Below, piece after piece: positions 46,301-54,644 of a stretch of 64,000 bases of DNA; within the stretch, counting starts at the first letter, position 1; every line of letters begins with the position of its first letter. The notes under the pieces are model-generated. The model was not told the DNA's origin, did not search any database, and saw only the letters and a program-made list of their open reading frames with translations. The translations under genes were made by a program, and so were the position numbers. The DNA lies in the NCBI RefSeq assembly GCF_014023275.1, contig NZ_CP054698.1, forward strand, positions 6,967,001 through 7,031,000, read 5' to 3'. The DNA comes from Nostoc edaphicum CCNP1411. Lineage in GTDB: Bacteria > Cyanobacteriota > Cyanobacteriia > Cyanobacteriales > Nostocaceae.

Positions 46301-48068
46301 GTTTACCAAACTGTGCGAGTGTCCTACAGACAGGCTTCGCCAACGCGCTTATTCCATCAACCCTCAACAGAAAGATGACTATGAAGCCTTGTTCCAAGTT
46401 CTTCGTAGCCAAGATTTGATGCCACAAATGATTGCTCATTTATGGGGAATTACGCCAAGCAATCAGACATCTTCAGGAATTGATTCATTGGCAACAAGTC
46501 AGACTGTTGGCTTTTACAGCTTACTTTTTCTGAGTCAAGCACTTGGACAACAAAGTATTACAGATGCCCTGCAAATCCTAGTTGTGACTAACAACATACA
46601 CGATGTGACTGGTGAGGAAAACCCATGCCCCGAAAAGGCAACGGTACTAGGGCCATGCAAAGTAATCCCCCAAGAATATCCGAATATTACTTGCCGCAAC
46701 ATTGATATTGTGATTCCTGAATCTGTAATATCGCAACAGGAGAAATTGATCGATCAACTAATAGCAGAATTTACAACCAAGCCAACTGACTCAGTAGTTG
46801 CTTATCGTAAGCATCATCGCTGGATTCAAACATTTGAACCAGTCTCCTTAGAAGAGGCTGGCCCAGAGAAAGCCCGATTACAGCAAGGGGGAGTCTACCT
46901 AATTACAGGTGGCTTGGGAGGTATTGGTTTGACACTAGCAGAATATCTGGCCAAGACAGTGCAAGCTAAACTAGTGTTGATATCACGTTCTGGTCTTCCG
47001 AAAGCAGATGAGTGGGAAAAATGGCTAATAACTCATGATGAGCAAGACCCTGTAAGCAAGAAAATCAGAGCAGTGCAGGTGTTAGAAGGGTTAGGTGCTG
47101 AGGTTTTAGTAGAGAAGGCAGATGTCGCTAACCTTGAACAAATGCAGTTAGCGATCGCATCAGTAACTAAGCGCTTTGGTAAAATTCATGGTGTCATCCA
47201 TGCCGCCGGAATTGCTGGGGGAGGCATTATGCAACTAAAAACGCCCCAAGTAGCGGCAAGTGTTTTAGCTCCCAAAGTCCAAGGAACATTAGTCCTTGAC
47301 AGCATCTTCAAGGACGTTGAATTAGATTTCCTGATCCTTTGTTCTGCCTTAAGTTCAGGCTCAATTCTGGGTAGATTTGGGCAGGTAGACTATTGTGCTG
47401 CTAATGCTTTTCTTGATGCCTTTGCTCACTGCAATACCTCCAGGCGTACTACGTTCACCCAATCTATTAACTGGGGTGCTTGGCAAGAGGTCGGAATGGC
47501 AGTGAATACAGGAGCGGTGAACGAAGAATTAAAGAAAGAACGTGAAGAATACCTTAAAGAAGGAATAGCACCTCAAGAGGGTGTTGATGCATTTAGCCGC
47601 ATTCTCCAAAGTAGACTACCTCAAGTTGTTGTATCAACACGAGATATCCAGCCTCAAATTCAGCAGAGTAATTCTTTCAAGTTTATAGAAGAGGAATTGG
47701 CATCAGCAAGTCTACCTCAAGTACTCCATTCTCGCCCCAAGTTGGGGAATGATTATATCCCTGCTCGGAACAAGGTAGAGCAAATAATCACTAACATCTG
47801 GCAACAAATCCTTGGTATTCAACAAGTAGGTATTCATGACAACTTTTTTGAGTTGGGAGGAAATTCTCTAATTAGTGTTCAAATTATTTCTAAGTTAAAA
47901 GAAGAATTAAATATTGAGATTCCTATCGTCAGTATTTACGAAAGACCAACTATAAATTCTCTTGCCGAAATTCTCAGTTCTGATGCCAACGAAATCAATC
48001 ATTTTGAGCAAAATAAGTCTCGTGGAGAAAAACGCAGACAGAAAAAATTACAGCAACAGCGTCATTAG
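43389..48068 (+). CDS. Type I PKS module 3: KS - AT (GAFH variant) - KR - ACP
   Basis: A module of 1559 residues. KS: Cys184 in TGCSTSL, EAHGTGT, NIGHLD. AT: GHSIGEY near 632, but the specificity/catalytic motif is GAFH instead of the HAFH of the other intact ATs; the second His, the catalytic one, is retained. KR: intact TGGLGGIG near 1174, and VDYCAAN near 1334, so active. The ACP reads GGNSLISVQ near 1488. The tail is basic (EKRRQKKLQQQRH). GGAG lies six bases before the ATG. In order, it extends the beta-hydroxy-Asp residue. The altered AT motif makes this one of two candidates for using hydroxymalonyl-ACP. Confidence 0.92.
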   Translation: MKNNLEASEIFNEIAIVSINGRFPKAKNLDEFWHNLQNGVESISVFSDTELESAGVDKSTLNNPNYVKANAELEDVELFDASFFNYSPRAAELIDPQQRIFLEVAWEALESAGYNSETYEGRISVYGGASVSSYFLFNIFSNPELIKLVGFDEIRHSNRPDNLATRVAYKLNLNGSAITVQTGCSTSLVAVHLACQSLLDRECDLALAGGVCISGAEKAGYFYQEGGILSPDGHCRAFDAKAKGTVIGKGVGIVVLKRLEDAIADGDCIHAIIKASAINNDGSKKVGYTAPSVDGQAQVIAEALAVARVKSDMISYVEAHGTGTALGDPIEIAALTKSFRATTDKKGFCAIGSVKTNIGHLDTAAGIAGLIKTVLALKHQQIPPSLHFQQPNPQIDFTNSPFYVNNKLSEWKSNGQPRRAGVSSFGIGGTNAHVILEEAPILEPSSPGRSQNLLVISAKTSFALETATTNLVNHLKQHPQLNLADVAYTLGVGRQAFEHRRIVVCQDIDDAVKVLEIQEPQRVFSHFTEPSGRQVIFMFPGQGAQYVEMGEELYQNEPIFRKQVDYCAELLKFSIGIDLRNILYPSKEQATAAVQQLTQTYITQPALFVIEYALAQLWMSWGLHPEAMIGHSIGEYVAACLAGVFSLEDALALVAARGKLMQQMPSGDMLVVPQSEEEVQSWLGEELALAAINGPSLCVVSGSKLAIDQLHNKLTKQGINCRRLHTSGAFHSQMMNPIIEPFMALVEKINLKVPQIPFISNVTGTWITNEEATDPSYWAKHLRQTVRFAEGITELLQQPKRILLEVGPGRTLSTLVRQHSEQPAQPIVFSSLRHPQEQQSDIAFLLNILGKLWLAGLKIDWSSFYATERRHRIPLPTYPFERQRYWVEPQSSNALVTAPQKALHKKPNIAEWFYIPVWKQCRLLESVENTELSKQKLCWLVFVDKCEVGSLLVKRLQQQGQDVITVSLGEQFTKLCECPTDRLRQRAYSINPQQKDDYEALFQVLRSQDLMPQMIAHLWGITPSNQTSSGIDSLATSQTVGFYSLLFLSQALGQQSITDALQILVVTNNIHDVTGEENPCPEKATVLGPCKVIPQEYPNITCRNIDIVIPESVISQQEKLIDQLIAEFTTKPTDSVVAYRKHHRWIQTFEPVSLEEAGPEKARLQQGGVYLITGGLGGIGLTLAEYLAKTVQAKLVLISRSGLPKADEWEKWLITHDEQDPVSKKIRAVQVLEGLGAEVLVEKADVANLEQMQLAIASVTKRFGKIHGVIHAAGIAGGGIMQLKTPQVAASVLAPKVQGTLVLDSIFKDVELDFLILCSALSSGSILGRFGQVDYCAANAFLDAFAHCNTSRRTTFTQSINWGAWQEVGMAVNTGAVNEELKKEREEYLKEGIAPQEGVDAFSRILQSRLPQVVVSTRDIQPQIQQSNSFKFIEEELASASLPQVLHSRPKLGNDYIPARNKVEQIITNIWQQILGIQQVGIHDNFFELGGNSLISVQIISKLKEELNIEIPIVSIYERPTINSLAEILSSDANEINHFEQNKSRGEKRRQKKLQQQRH

Positions 48069-48114
48069 AATAATTCGTAATTCGTAATTAAAAAAATCAG
48101 TTAGGATTAATTAA

Positions 48115-51100
48115 ATGATTGACAACTTAGACATCGCAATCATTGGCATGGTTGGCAGGTTCCCCGGAGCTAAAAATATTGATGAGTATTGGCAAAATCT
48201 GCGAAATGGGATAGAGTCAATTACTTTTTTTAATGATGAAGAATTGCAAAAATTGGGGATAGAAGCTACGGTGCTGAGTGACCCTGACTATATCAAAGCA
48301 AAACCCATCATCGAAGATATAGAATTGTTTGATGCTTCATTTTTTGGCTTTAATCCAAGAGAAGCAGAAGTCATAGATCCACAACATCGCTTATTTTTAG
48401 AGTCCGCTTGGGAAGCTCTAGAAAATGCTGGTTACGCCAATGCTGAAGGTTCCATTGGAGTTTATGGTGGCTCAAGTATAAGCGCATACTTATTTAATCT
48501 TTATTCAAATCCTGACGTTGTTGAATCAGCGGGTCAACTGCTGATAATTGGCAATGATAAAGATCATTTGTCCACACGCGTATCCTATAAACTTAATTTG
48601 AAGGGGCCAAGTTGCACGATTCAAACTGCTTGCTCAACTTCATTAGTGGCTATACATATTGCTTGCCAAAACTTGCTGAATAGCGAATGTGATATGGCTT
48701 TAGCTGGTGGCGTTTCTATAAATTTGCCACACAAAAGTGGTTATAAATATCAAGAAAATGATATTCTTTCGCCTGATGGTCACTGCCGCGCCTTTGATGC
48801 CAAAGCTGAGGGAACTGTTTTCGGTAGCGGTGTAGGAGTTGTAGTCTTGAAAAGATTAGAGGATGCGATCGCAGATGGTGATTGTATTCATGCCATCATC
48901 AAAGGCTCTGCGATCAATAATGACGGGTCTTTAAAAGTTAGTTATGCAGCACCCAGCGTCGATGGTCAGGCAGAAGTAATTGTAGAGGCGATCGCTAACG
49001 CGGGAGTCGATCCCGATACTGTCACCTATATAGAAACCCACGGAACAGGGACATCTTTAGGAGATCCGATTGAAATTCAAGCTCTGACTAAAGCTTTTCG
49101 TGCCAGCACCCAAAATAAAAATTTTTGTGCGATCGGTTCGGTAAAAACCAATGTTGGACATCTCGATCGGGCCGCTGGTGTTGCAAGTATCATCAAGACC
49201 ATCCTTGCACTTAAACACAAGGAAATACCACCTAGCTTGCACTTTGAAGAACCCAATCCAGAAATAGATTTTGCCAACAGTCCTTTTTATGTCAACACCA
49301 CACTCTCTGAGTGGAAAACTAATGGCATTCCTCACCGGGCAGGAGTTAGTTCTTTTGGGATTGGTGGGACTAATGCTCATGTGATTCTGGAAGAAGCCCC
49401 TGCCGTTAAACCATCTGATCCTGCTCGTCCTTGGCAGTTGTTACAGCTTTCTGCCAAAACTAGTACAGCTCTGGAAACTGCTACAGCTAATCTACTTGCT
49501 CACCTGCAACAGCATCCAAATTTAAACCTGGCTGATGTCGCTTACACTCTAAGTGTGGGTCGTCGGGTTTTCAAGCATCGCCGGATGGTGGTTTGTCAAG
49601 ACATGGAAGATGCATTAAAAGTGCTGACCACTCAAGATCCACAACGAGTCTTCACCCACTACGAAGAACCCCGTAATCGTTCTGTAGTGTTTATGTTTTC
49701 CGGGCAGGGGACACAGTACGTAGAGATGGGCAGGGAACTCTACCAGAGTGAACCCATCTTTAAACAGCAAATTGATTGCTGTAGTGAACTGCTGAAACCA
49801 CACCTCAATATTGACCTGCGCCATATACTTTATCCCAGTGAAGTGCAGAAACAACAGGCAGCAGAGCAGCTAAAACAGACTTTTATTGCCCAACCAGCAC
49901 TATTTGTCATTGAATACGCCCTCGCTCAATTGTGGATGGCGTCGGGTGTGCGTCCTGAAGCGATGATTGGTCACAGCATTGGAGAATATGTGGCTGCAAC
50001 TTTAGCTGGAGTTTTCTCACTCAAAGATGCTTTAGAACTAGTGGCGAACAGAGGAAAACTGATGCAGCAACTCCCCAGTGGAGGAATGCTCTCAATTCAA
50101 CTTCCGCAACAAGAAGTGCAACCTTTGCTCTGGCAGGAATTATCTTTAGCTGCAATCAATGCACCTTCCTACTGTGTGGTTTCGGGCCCAACAGCAGCGG
50201 TGGAACAATTGCAACAGCAATTACAAGCAAAAGGCGTAGGATGTCGGCGGCTGCATACTTCCCATGCTTTTCATTCCCAGATGATGGAACCCATCGTTGA
50301 GCCTTTCATCCAGTCGTTACAAAAAGTCAAACTCAATTCCCCCCAAATTCCATTTATCTCTAATGTGACTGGGACTTGGATCACAACAGCCGAAGCAACA
50401 GACCCCAACTATTGGGCAAGGCATCTGAGGGAACCTGTGCGTTTTAGTGAAGGGATTGCTGAGTTAACTAAAGCACATGAGCGCGTCTTACTGGAAGTAG
50501 GCCCTGGACGGACGTTGACCACTTTTGCCAAACAACATTGGATAGAAGAATTGACAGCGCTCACTTCACTTCCCCATCCACAAGAGCAACAGTCGGATGC
50601 AGCATTTTTCCTTAACACCTTGGGTCGCCTGTGGCTTGTGGGGGTACAAGTGGATTGGTCAGGTTTTTACGCCCATCAACGACGCCATCGTATTCCTTTA
50701 CCAACCTATCCTTTTGAGCGTCAGCGCTACTGGATTGAGGCAAACCCAAAAGCTGCCCTAGCAACGGCGCCGCAAGAAACGCTAGAGATAAAGCCAGATA
50801 TTGCTGATTGGTTCTATGTTCCTCGTTGGAAAGAATCCATGCCCCTTGAGCTTTTTCAGCAAGAAGAAGTAGTAAAACAAAAGTCATGCTGGTTGGTTTT
50901 TGTTGATGCCTATGGAGTTGGAGCCGAAATCGCAAACCGACTGGAACAATATGGTCATGATGTAATTATTGTCAAGATAGCAGAGCAATTTGCCCAACTC
51001 AATGACCGGGAATATACTATTAATCCCCAGCAACCGGGTGATTATAATGCCTTATTGGAAGCGCTCCAAGTTCAAGATTTGACCCCCCAAGCATTCGCCC

Positions 51101-52773
51101 ATTTCTGGAGCGTTACACCCAACGCTACTTTGCCCAGCAACAAGTCACCGGATGAGTTTTTTGAAGATTGCCAGAATCTCGGTTTTTACAGTCTAATGTT
51201 CTTGGCAAAGGCACTTGCAGAACGGAATATGACTGAGCCTATCAAGTTGATGGTCGTTACCAGCGATGTACACGACGTAACTGGCGATGAGAGGTTATGT
51301 CCTGAGAAAATCACGGTGTTAGGATCATGCAAAGTGATTCCACAGGAATATCCCAATATCGCCTGCTATAGCTTTGATGTCGTCCTTCCAGAATTTGGAA
51401 CCACCGGATCACAAAAACTGATAGACAACTTACTAGCAGAATTTACAGCCCAGCCAACAGACTTAATAGTTGCTTACCGGGGACATCATCGCTGGGTACA
51501 GACCTTTGAAGCCGTTCGCTTAGAAGAGAGGATCACTGGCAAAACCAGGTTGAGGAAAGAAGGCGTTTACCTAATCACTGGTGGACTTGGTAAGGTTGGT
51601 TTAGCACTGGCAGAATTTTTAGCCCAGACAGTACAAGCAAAATTGATTTTGCTGGGGCGAAAGGGTCTTCCTGAGAAAAACCAGTGGTGTCAATGGTTGA
51701 CGAATCATGACGAACAAGATCATGTCAGCCAGCAGATCCGCAGAGTGCAAGCACTTGAGGCTTTAGGTGCTGAGGTTTTGGTAATCAGCGCCGATGTGGT
51801 AAATGAACAACAAATGCAGAATGCGATCGCGATCGCTACTGAGCGCTTTGGTAAAATTCATGGTGTCATCCATGCTGCGGGCAATCTCAAAGCTGTACTT
51901 CATTCTATTCAACAGACTTCTAAAGCTGAAGTTCAAAAGCAATTTGAACCCAAAGTATATGGAGTATTTTTATTAGATAAACTCTTCCAAGGAAAAGAGC
52001 TTGATTTTTGTCTATTAACCTCTTCTTTAGCATCTGTGTTAGGAGGTTTAGGATTTATTTCCTATACCGCAGCAAACTTGTTTATGGATGCCTTTGTTCA
52101 TAAGCATAACCAGATTACTAATTCTTGCCCCTGGTTTAGTGTAAACTGGGATGATTGGGGCATTAGGGAAGAACAACAAGATACAGATATTGAACAAATT
52201 TTGCCTAAATTTTTCATGACGCCAAAGAAAGGTGTAGAAACTTTTAGACGTGTGTTATCAATGTCTAAAGTCTCTCAGGTTGTTGTCTCAACTGGAGACT
52301 TGCAAGCTAGAATTGACCAATGGATTAAGCTGGAATCTTTACGAGATACAGAATTCTCGAACCAGGCAAACTTATTCTCAAGCTATCAAAGACCAAACTT
52401 ACATACAGTATATGTCGCTCCTAGAAATGAAGTGGAGCAAACCGTTGTAAATATCTGGCAAGAAGTACTTCATATTCAGGATTTAGGTATCCATGACAAC
52501 TTTTTTGAACTTGGTGGTCATTCCTTACTTTTGATTCAGGTTCATAGCAAGATGCAAAAGATATTTCAGCGAGATTTATCCTATGTTGAAATGTTTCAAT
52601 ATCCCACGATTAGCCAGATGTCTAAGTATTTAAGCCAAGAGCAAAGTGAGCAACTTGCTTTTTCACAACATTCTCACCGAACTGAAAGCAGGACGGTTGC
52701 AGTAAAGCGCCAAAAACAAGCCAGACAAAATCATCGGGCAGCGGCAAATAAAAAAGGATTACCATCTCAATAG
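48115..52773 (+). CDS. Type I PKS module 4: KS - AT - KR - ACP
   Basis: A canonical module of 1552 residues. The KS has TACSTSL (Cys near 176), ETHGTGT and NVGHLD. The AT has GQGTQY, GHSIGEY near 618 and HAFH near 717, so malonyl-CoA is expected. The KR has TGGLGKVG near 1155 and SYTAAN near 1317 and should be active, giving a beta-hydroxyl. The ACP has LGGHSLLLI near 1466. The C-terminal tail is long and basic (KRQKQARQNHRAAANKKGLPSQ), similar to that of the first NRPS. About 100 AT-rich bases separate it from the decarboxylase gene, which interrupts the PKS series. Confidence 0.93.
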   Translation: MIDNLDIAIIGMVGRFPGAKNIDEYWQNLRNGIESITFFNDEELQKLGIEATVLSDPDYIKAKPIIEDIELFDASFFGFNPREAEVIDPQHRLFLESAWEALENAGYANAEGSIGVYGGSSISAYLFNLYSNPDVVESAGQLLIIGNDKDHLSTRVSYKLNLKGPSCTIQTACSTSLVAIHIACQNLLNSECDMALAGGVSINLPHKSGYKYQENDILSPDGHCRAFDAKAEGTVFGSGVGVVVLKRLEDAIADGDCIHAIIKGSAINNDGSLKVSYAAPSVDGQAEVIVEAIANAGVDPDTVTYIETHGTGTSLGDPIEIQALTKAFRASTQNKNFCAIGSVKTNVGHLDRAAGVASIIKTILALKHKEIPPSLHFEEPNPEIDFANSPFYVNTTLSEWKTNGIPHRAGVSSFGIGGTNAHVILEEAPAVKPSDPARPWQLLQLSAKTSTALETATANLLAHLQQHPNLNLADVAYTLSVGRRVFKHRRMVVCQDMEDALKVLTTQDPQRVFTHYEEPRNRSVVFMFSGQGTQYVEMGRELYQSEPIFKQQIDCCSELLKPHLNIDLRHILYPSEVQKQQAAEQLKQTFIAQPALFVIEYALAQLWMASGVRPEAMIGHSIGEYVAATLAGVFSLKDALELVANRGKLMQQLPSGGMLSIQLPQQEVQPLLWQELSLAAINAPSYCVVSGPTAAVEQLQQQLQAKGVGCRRLHTSHAFHSQMMEPIVEPFIQSLQKVKLNSPQIPFISNVTGTWITTAEATDPNYWARHLREPVRFSEGIAELTKAHERVLLEVGPGRTLTTFAKQHWIEELTALTSLPHPQEQQSDAAFFLNTLGRLWLVGVQVDWSGFYAHQRRHRIPLPTYPFERQRYWIEANPKAALATAPQETLEIKPDIADWFYVPRWKESMPLELFQQEEVVKQKSCWLVFVDAYGVGAEIANRLEQYGHDVIIVKIAEQFAQLNDREYTINPQQPGDYNALLEALQVQDLTPQAFAHFWSVTPNATLPSNKSPDEFFEDCQNLGFYSLMFLAKALAERNMTEPIKLMVVTSDVHDVTGDERLCPEKITVLGSCKVIPQEYPNIACYSFDVVLPEFGTTGSQKLIDNLLAEFTAQPTDLIVAYRGHHRWVQTFEAVRLEERITGKTRLRKEGVYLITGGLGKVGLALAEFLAQTVQAKLILLGRKGLPEKNQWCQWLTNHDEQDHVSQQIRRVQALEALGAEVLVISADVVNEQQMQNAIAIATERFGKIHGVIHAAGNLKAVLHSIQQTSKAEVQKQFEPKVYGVFLLDKLFQGKELDFCLLTSSLASVLGGLGFISYTAANLFMDAFVHKHNQITNSCPWFSVNWDDWGIREEQQDTDIEQILPKFFMTPKKGVETFRRVLSMSKVSQVVVSTGDLQARIDQWIKLESLRDTEFSNQANLFSSYQRPNLHTVYVAPRNEVEQTVVNIWQEVLHIQDLGIHDNFFELGGHSLLLIQVHSKMQKIFQRDLSYVEMFQYPTISQMSKYLSQEQSEQLAFSQHSHRTESRTVAVKRQKQARQNHRAAANKKGLPSQ

Positions 52774-52876
52774 CTCAAAAAGATTATTCTTTGACTATTA
52801 GAAGTTAATTTCATAGATAAAAAATATTTATGAAAAAATCAGAGAGTGAAAGTATTAGATTGTTCGAGGATAAAAC

Positions 52877-54529
52877 ATGACATTGAGTAAACAAGAAATG
52901 TCTAATCAAAATAACTTGCTGCTGACAGAACCAACATTGCATTATGGGATAGATAAAAAAGTAATGCAACTCTTTGAAGCATCAAGTAAATCATCCTCAA
53001 TAGAGGGAAAGATGGATATGCAGGTTGCTACTTTAGTAGATGATTTCTTAGGCGAGATCAATGCTAATACTGATATTAAGCTTGATTGTTTAGTGGAAAA
53101 ATTCAGTAATAGTAAAGCCCCTGTTGATCCTTCAACTTTTGAAAGCTATTTCAATTACTTAGCTAACAATGTTGTCGCCCATTCAATACATACATCTTCC
53201 CCACGATTTATCGGTCACATGACCTCGGCGCTCCCTAGTTTTGTGGGGCCTCTAGCGAAACTGATGACGGCGATGAATCAAAACGCTGTTAAGATAGAAA
53301 CCGCTAAAGCCCTAAGCTTCTATGAACGTGAAGCTTTGGCAATGATGCATCGACTGATTTACAACTTTTCTGATAATTTCTATACACAGTATATTCAAAA
53401 TAGTCAAAGTACATTAGGAATCTTAGTTTCGGGAGGAACAGTAGCAAATATCACAGCCCTCTGGTGTGCCCGTAACGCTTCCTTGGGAGCAAAATATGGC
53501 TTTTCTGGTGTAGAAAAAGAAGGTTTAGCCGCAGCCTTAGATTTCTATGGCTACAAAGGAGCGGTGATTATTGGCTCAGATTTAATGCATTACTCTTTTG
53601 ATAAAGCTGCGGACTTTTTAGGTATTGGTACGCATAGTTTAATTAGAGTATCTACTGACTGTAACAATCGAGTTAATATAAAGGAACTGCGCCAAACTGT
53701 TGCCGATTGTCGTGCAAAGAAACTACATATTATTGCGATCGTAGGCATTGCTGGGACAACAGACTCCGGTGGGGTTGATTCCCTTAAGGACATCGCAGAG
53801 ATTGCACAAGATGCTAATGTTCACTTTCATGTAGATGCTGCATGGGGCGGGCCACTCATTTTTTCTGAACAACATCGCCATAAACTTGCTGGTATTGAAC
53901 AGGCTGATTCAGTAACTATTGATGGACATAAACAACTTTATCTACCAATGGGAATTGGTATGGTTTTTCTACGCGATCCGCATTTAGCGAAAGCGATCGA
54001 AAAACAGGCTAGCTACACCATGCGGGAAGGATCATTCGATTTAGGTAAACGTGCCCTAGAAGGTTCTCGACCTGGTATGGCTTTATTTTTACATGCTGGA
54101 CTAAATCTAATCGGACTTAAGGGATATGAATTTTTGATTGATGAAGGAATTCGGAAAACTCAATATATGGCAGATCGTATCCGTGCTATGCCAGAGTTTG
54201 AGTTACTAGCAGAACCGGATATAAATCTTCTAATCTATCGCTACATTCCGGAGTCATTGAGAGGGCTTAGTAGCAGAAATCAGTTGAGTGAAACTGACAA
54301 TCAACTAATCGATCAATTGAATGAGCGTCTTCAGAAAAACCAGCGGCAAGCTGGTCGTACTTTTATCTCACGGACGACGAAAAAAACTACTTGCTTTGGC
54401 ACAGAAATTTCTATTTTGGCCCTGCGTGCGGTGATTGCTAATCCCTTAACTACTGAAGATGATATCGACGCCGTTTTAAACGATCAGATTCACATTGCTA
54501 GGGAATGGGGAATGGGGAATAGGGAATAG
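52877..54529 (+). CDS. PLP-dependent group II decarboxylase, PanP-like (aspartate/glutamate family)
   Basis: A 550-residue pyridoxal-phosphate decarboxylase of the glutamate/aspartate decarboxylase family. The PLP lysine is Lys352 in IDGHKQLYLP; VDAAWGG supplies the cofactor-contacting Asp, and GILVSGGTVANITALWCARN is the phosphate-binding region. Full length agrees with PanP-type aspartate 1-decarboxylases (beta-alanine formation) and the related diaminobutyrate decarboxylases. Lying between PKS4 and PKS5 in the same orientation, it probably tailors or supplies a monomer. The substrate is unknown; aspartate, beta-hydroxy-aspartate or a chain intermediate are options. The C-terminal residues REWGMGNRE are encoded by GGGGAAT-type heptamers, so the stop codon was supplied by a repeat. 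AGGA precedes the ATG. Confidence 0.85.
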   Translation: MTLSKQEMSNQNNLLLTEPTLHYGIDKKVMQLFEASSKSSSIEGKMDMQVATLVDDFLGEINANTDIKLDCLVEKFSNSKAPVDPSTFESYFNYLANNVVAHSIHTSSPRFIGHMTSALPSFVGPLAKLMTAMNQNAVKIETAKALSFYEREALAMMHRLIYNFSDNFYTQYIQNSQSTLGILVSGGTVANITALWCARNASLGAKYGFSGVEKEGLAAALDFYGYKGAVIIGSDLMHYSFDKAADFLGIGTHSLIRVSTDCNNRVNIKELRQTVADCRAKKLHIIAIVGIAGTTDSGGVDSLKDIAEIAQDANVHFHVDAAWGGPLIFSEQHRHKLAGIEQADSVTIDGHKQLYLPMGIGMVFLRDPHLAKAIEKQASYTMREGSFDLGKRALEGSRPGMALFLHAGLNLIGLKGYEFLIDEGIRKTQYMADRIRAMPEFELLAEPDINLLIYRYIPESLRGLSSRNQLSETDNQLIDQLNERLQKNQRQAGRTFISRTTKKTTCFGTEISILALRAVIANPLTTEDDIDAVLNDQIHIAREWGMGNRE

Positions 54530-54533
54530 GGAA
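54500..54533. repeat. GGGGAAT-type heptamer array at the 3' end of the decarboxylase gene
   Basis: About four to five 7-base units (GGGAATG/GGGAATA) cross the decarboxylase stop codon. The same unit recurs inside PKS6 near 63200. Confidence 0.65.
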
Positions 54534-54644
54534 GAAAGATATACTGAGTTTTATTTAAAAATCGAACAGGAGTCATATTCTATTGATTAGAAAAATACTT
54601 AGTTTAGAGAGCAGACCTAAATAAAACATGATCGGTTTTTAAAT

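Noticed and set aside
46312..46350. CAGACAGGCTTCGCCAACGC in PKS3 as a mobile-repeat insertion
   Set aside because: The linker is variable in length in this region (PKS2 is also longer), so an insertion cannot be separated from ordinary divergence.
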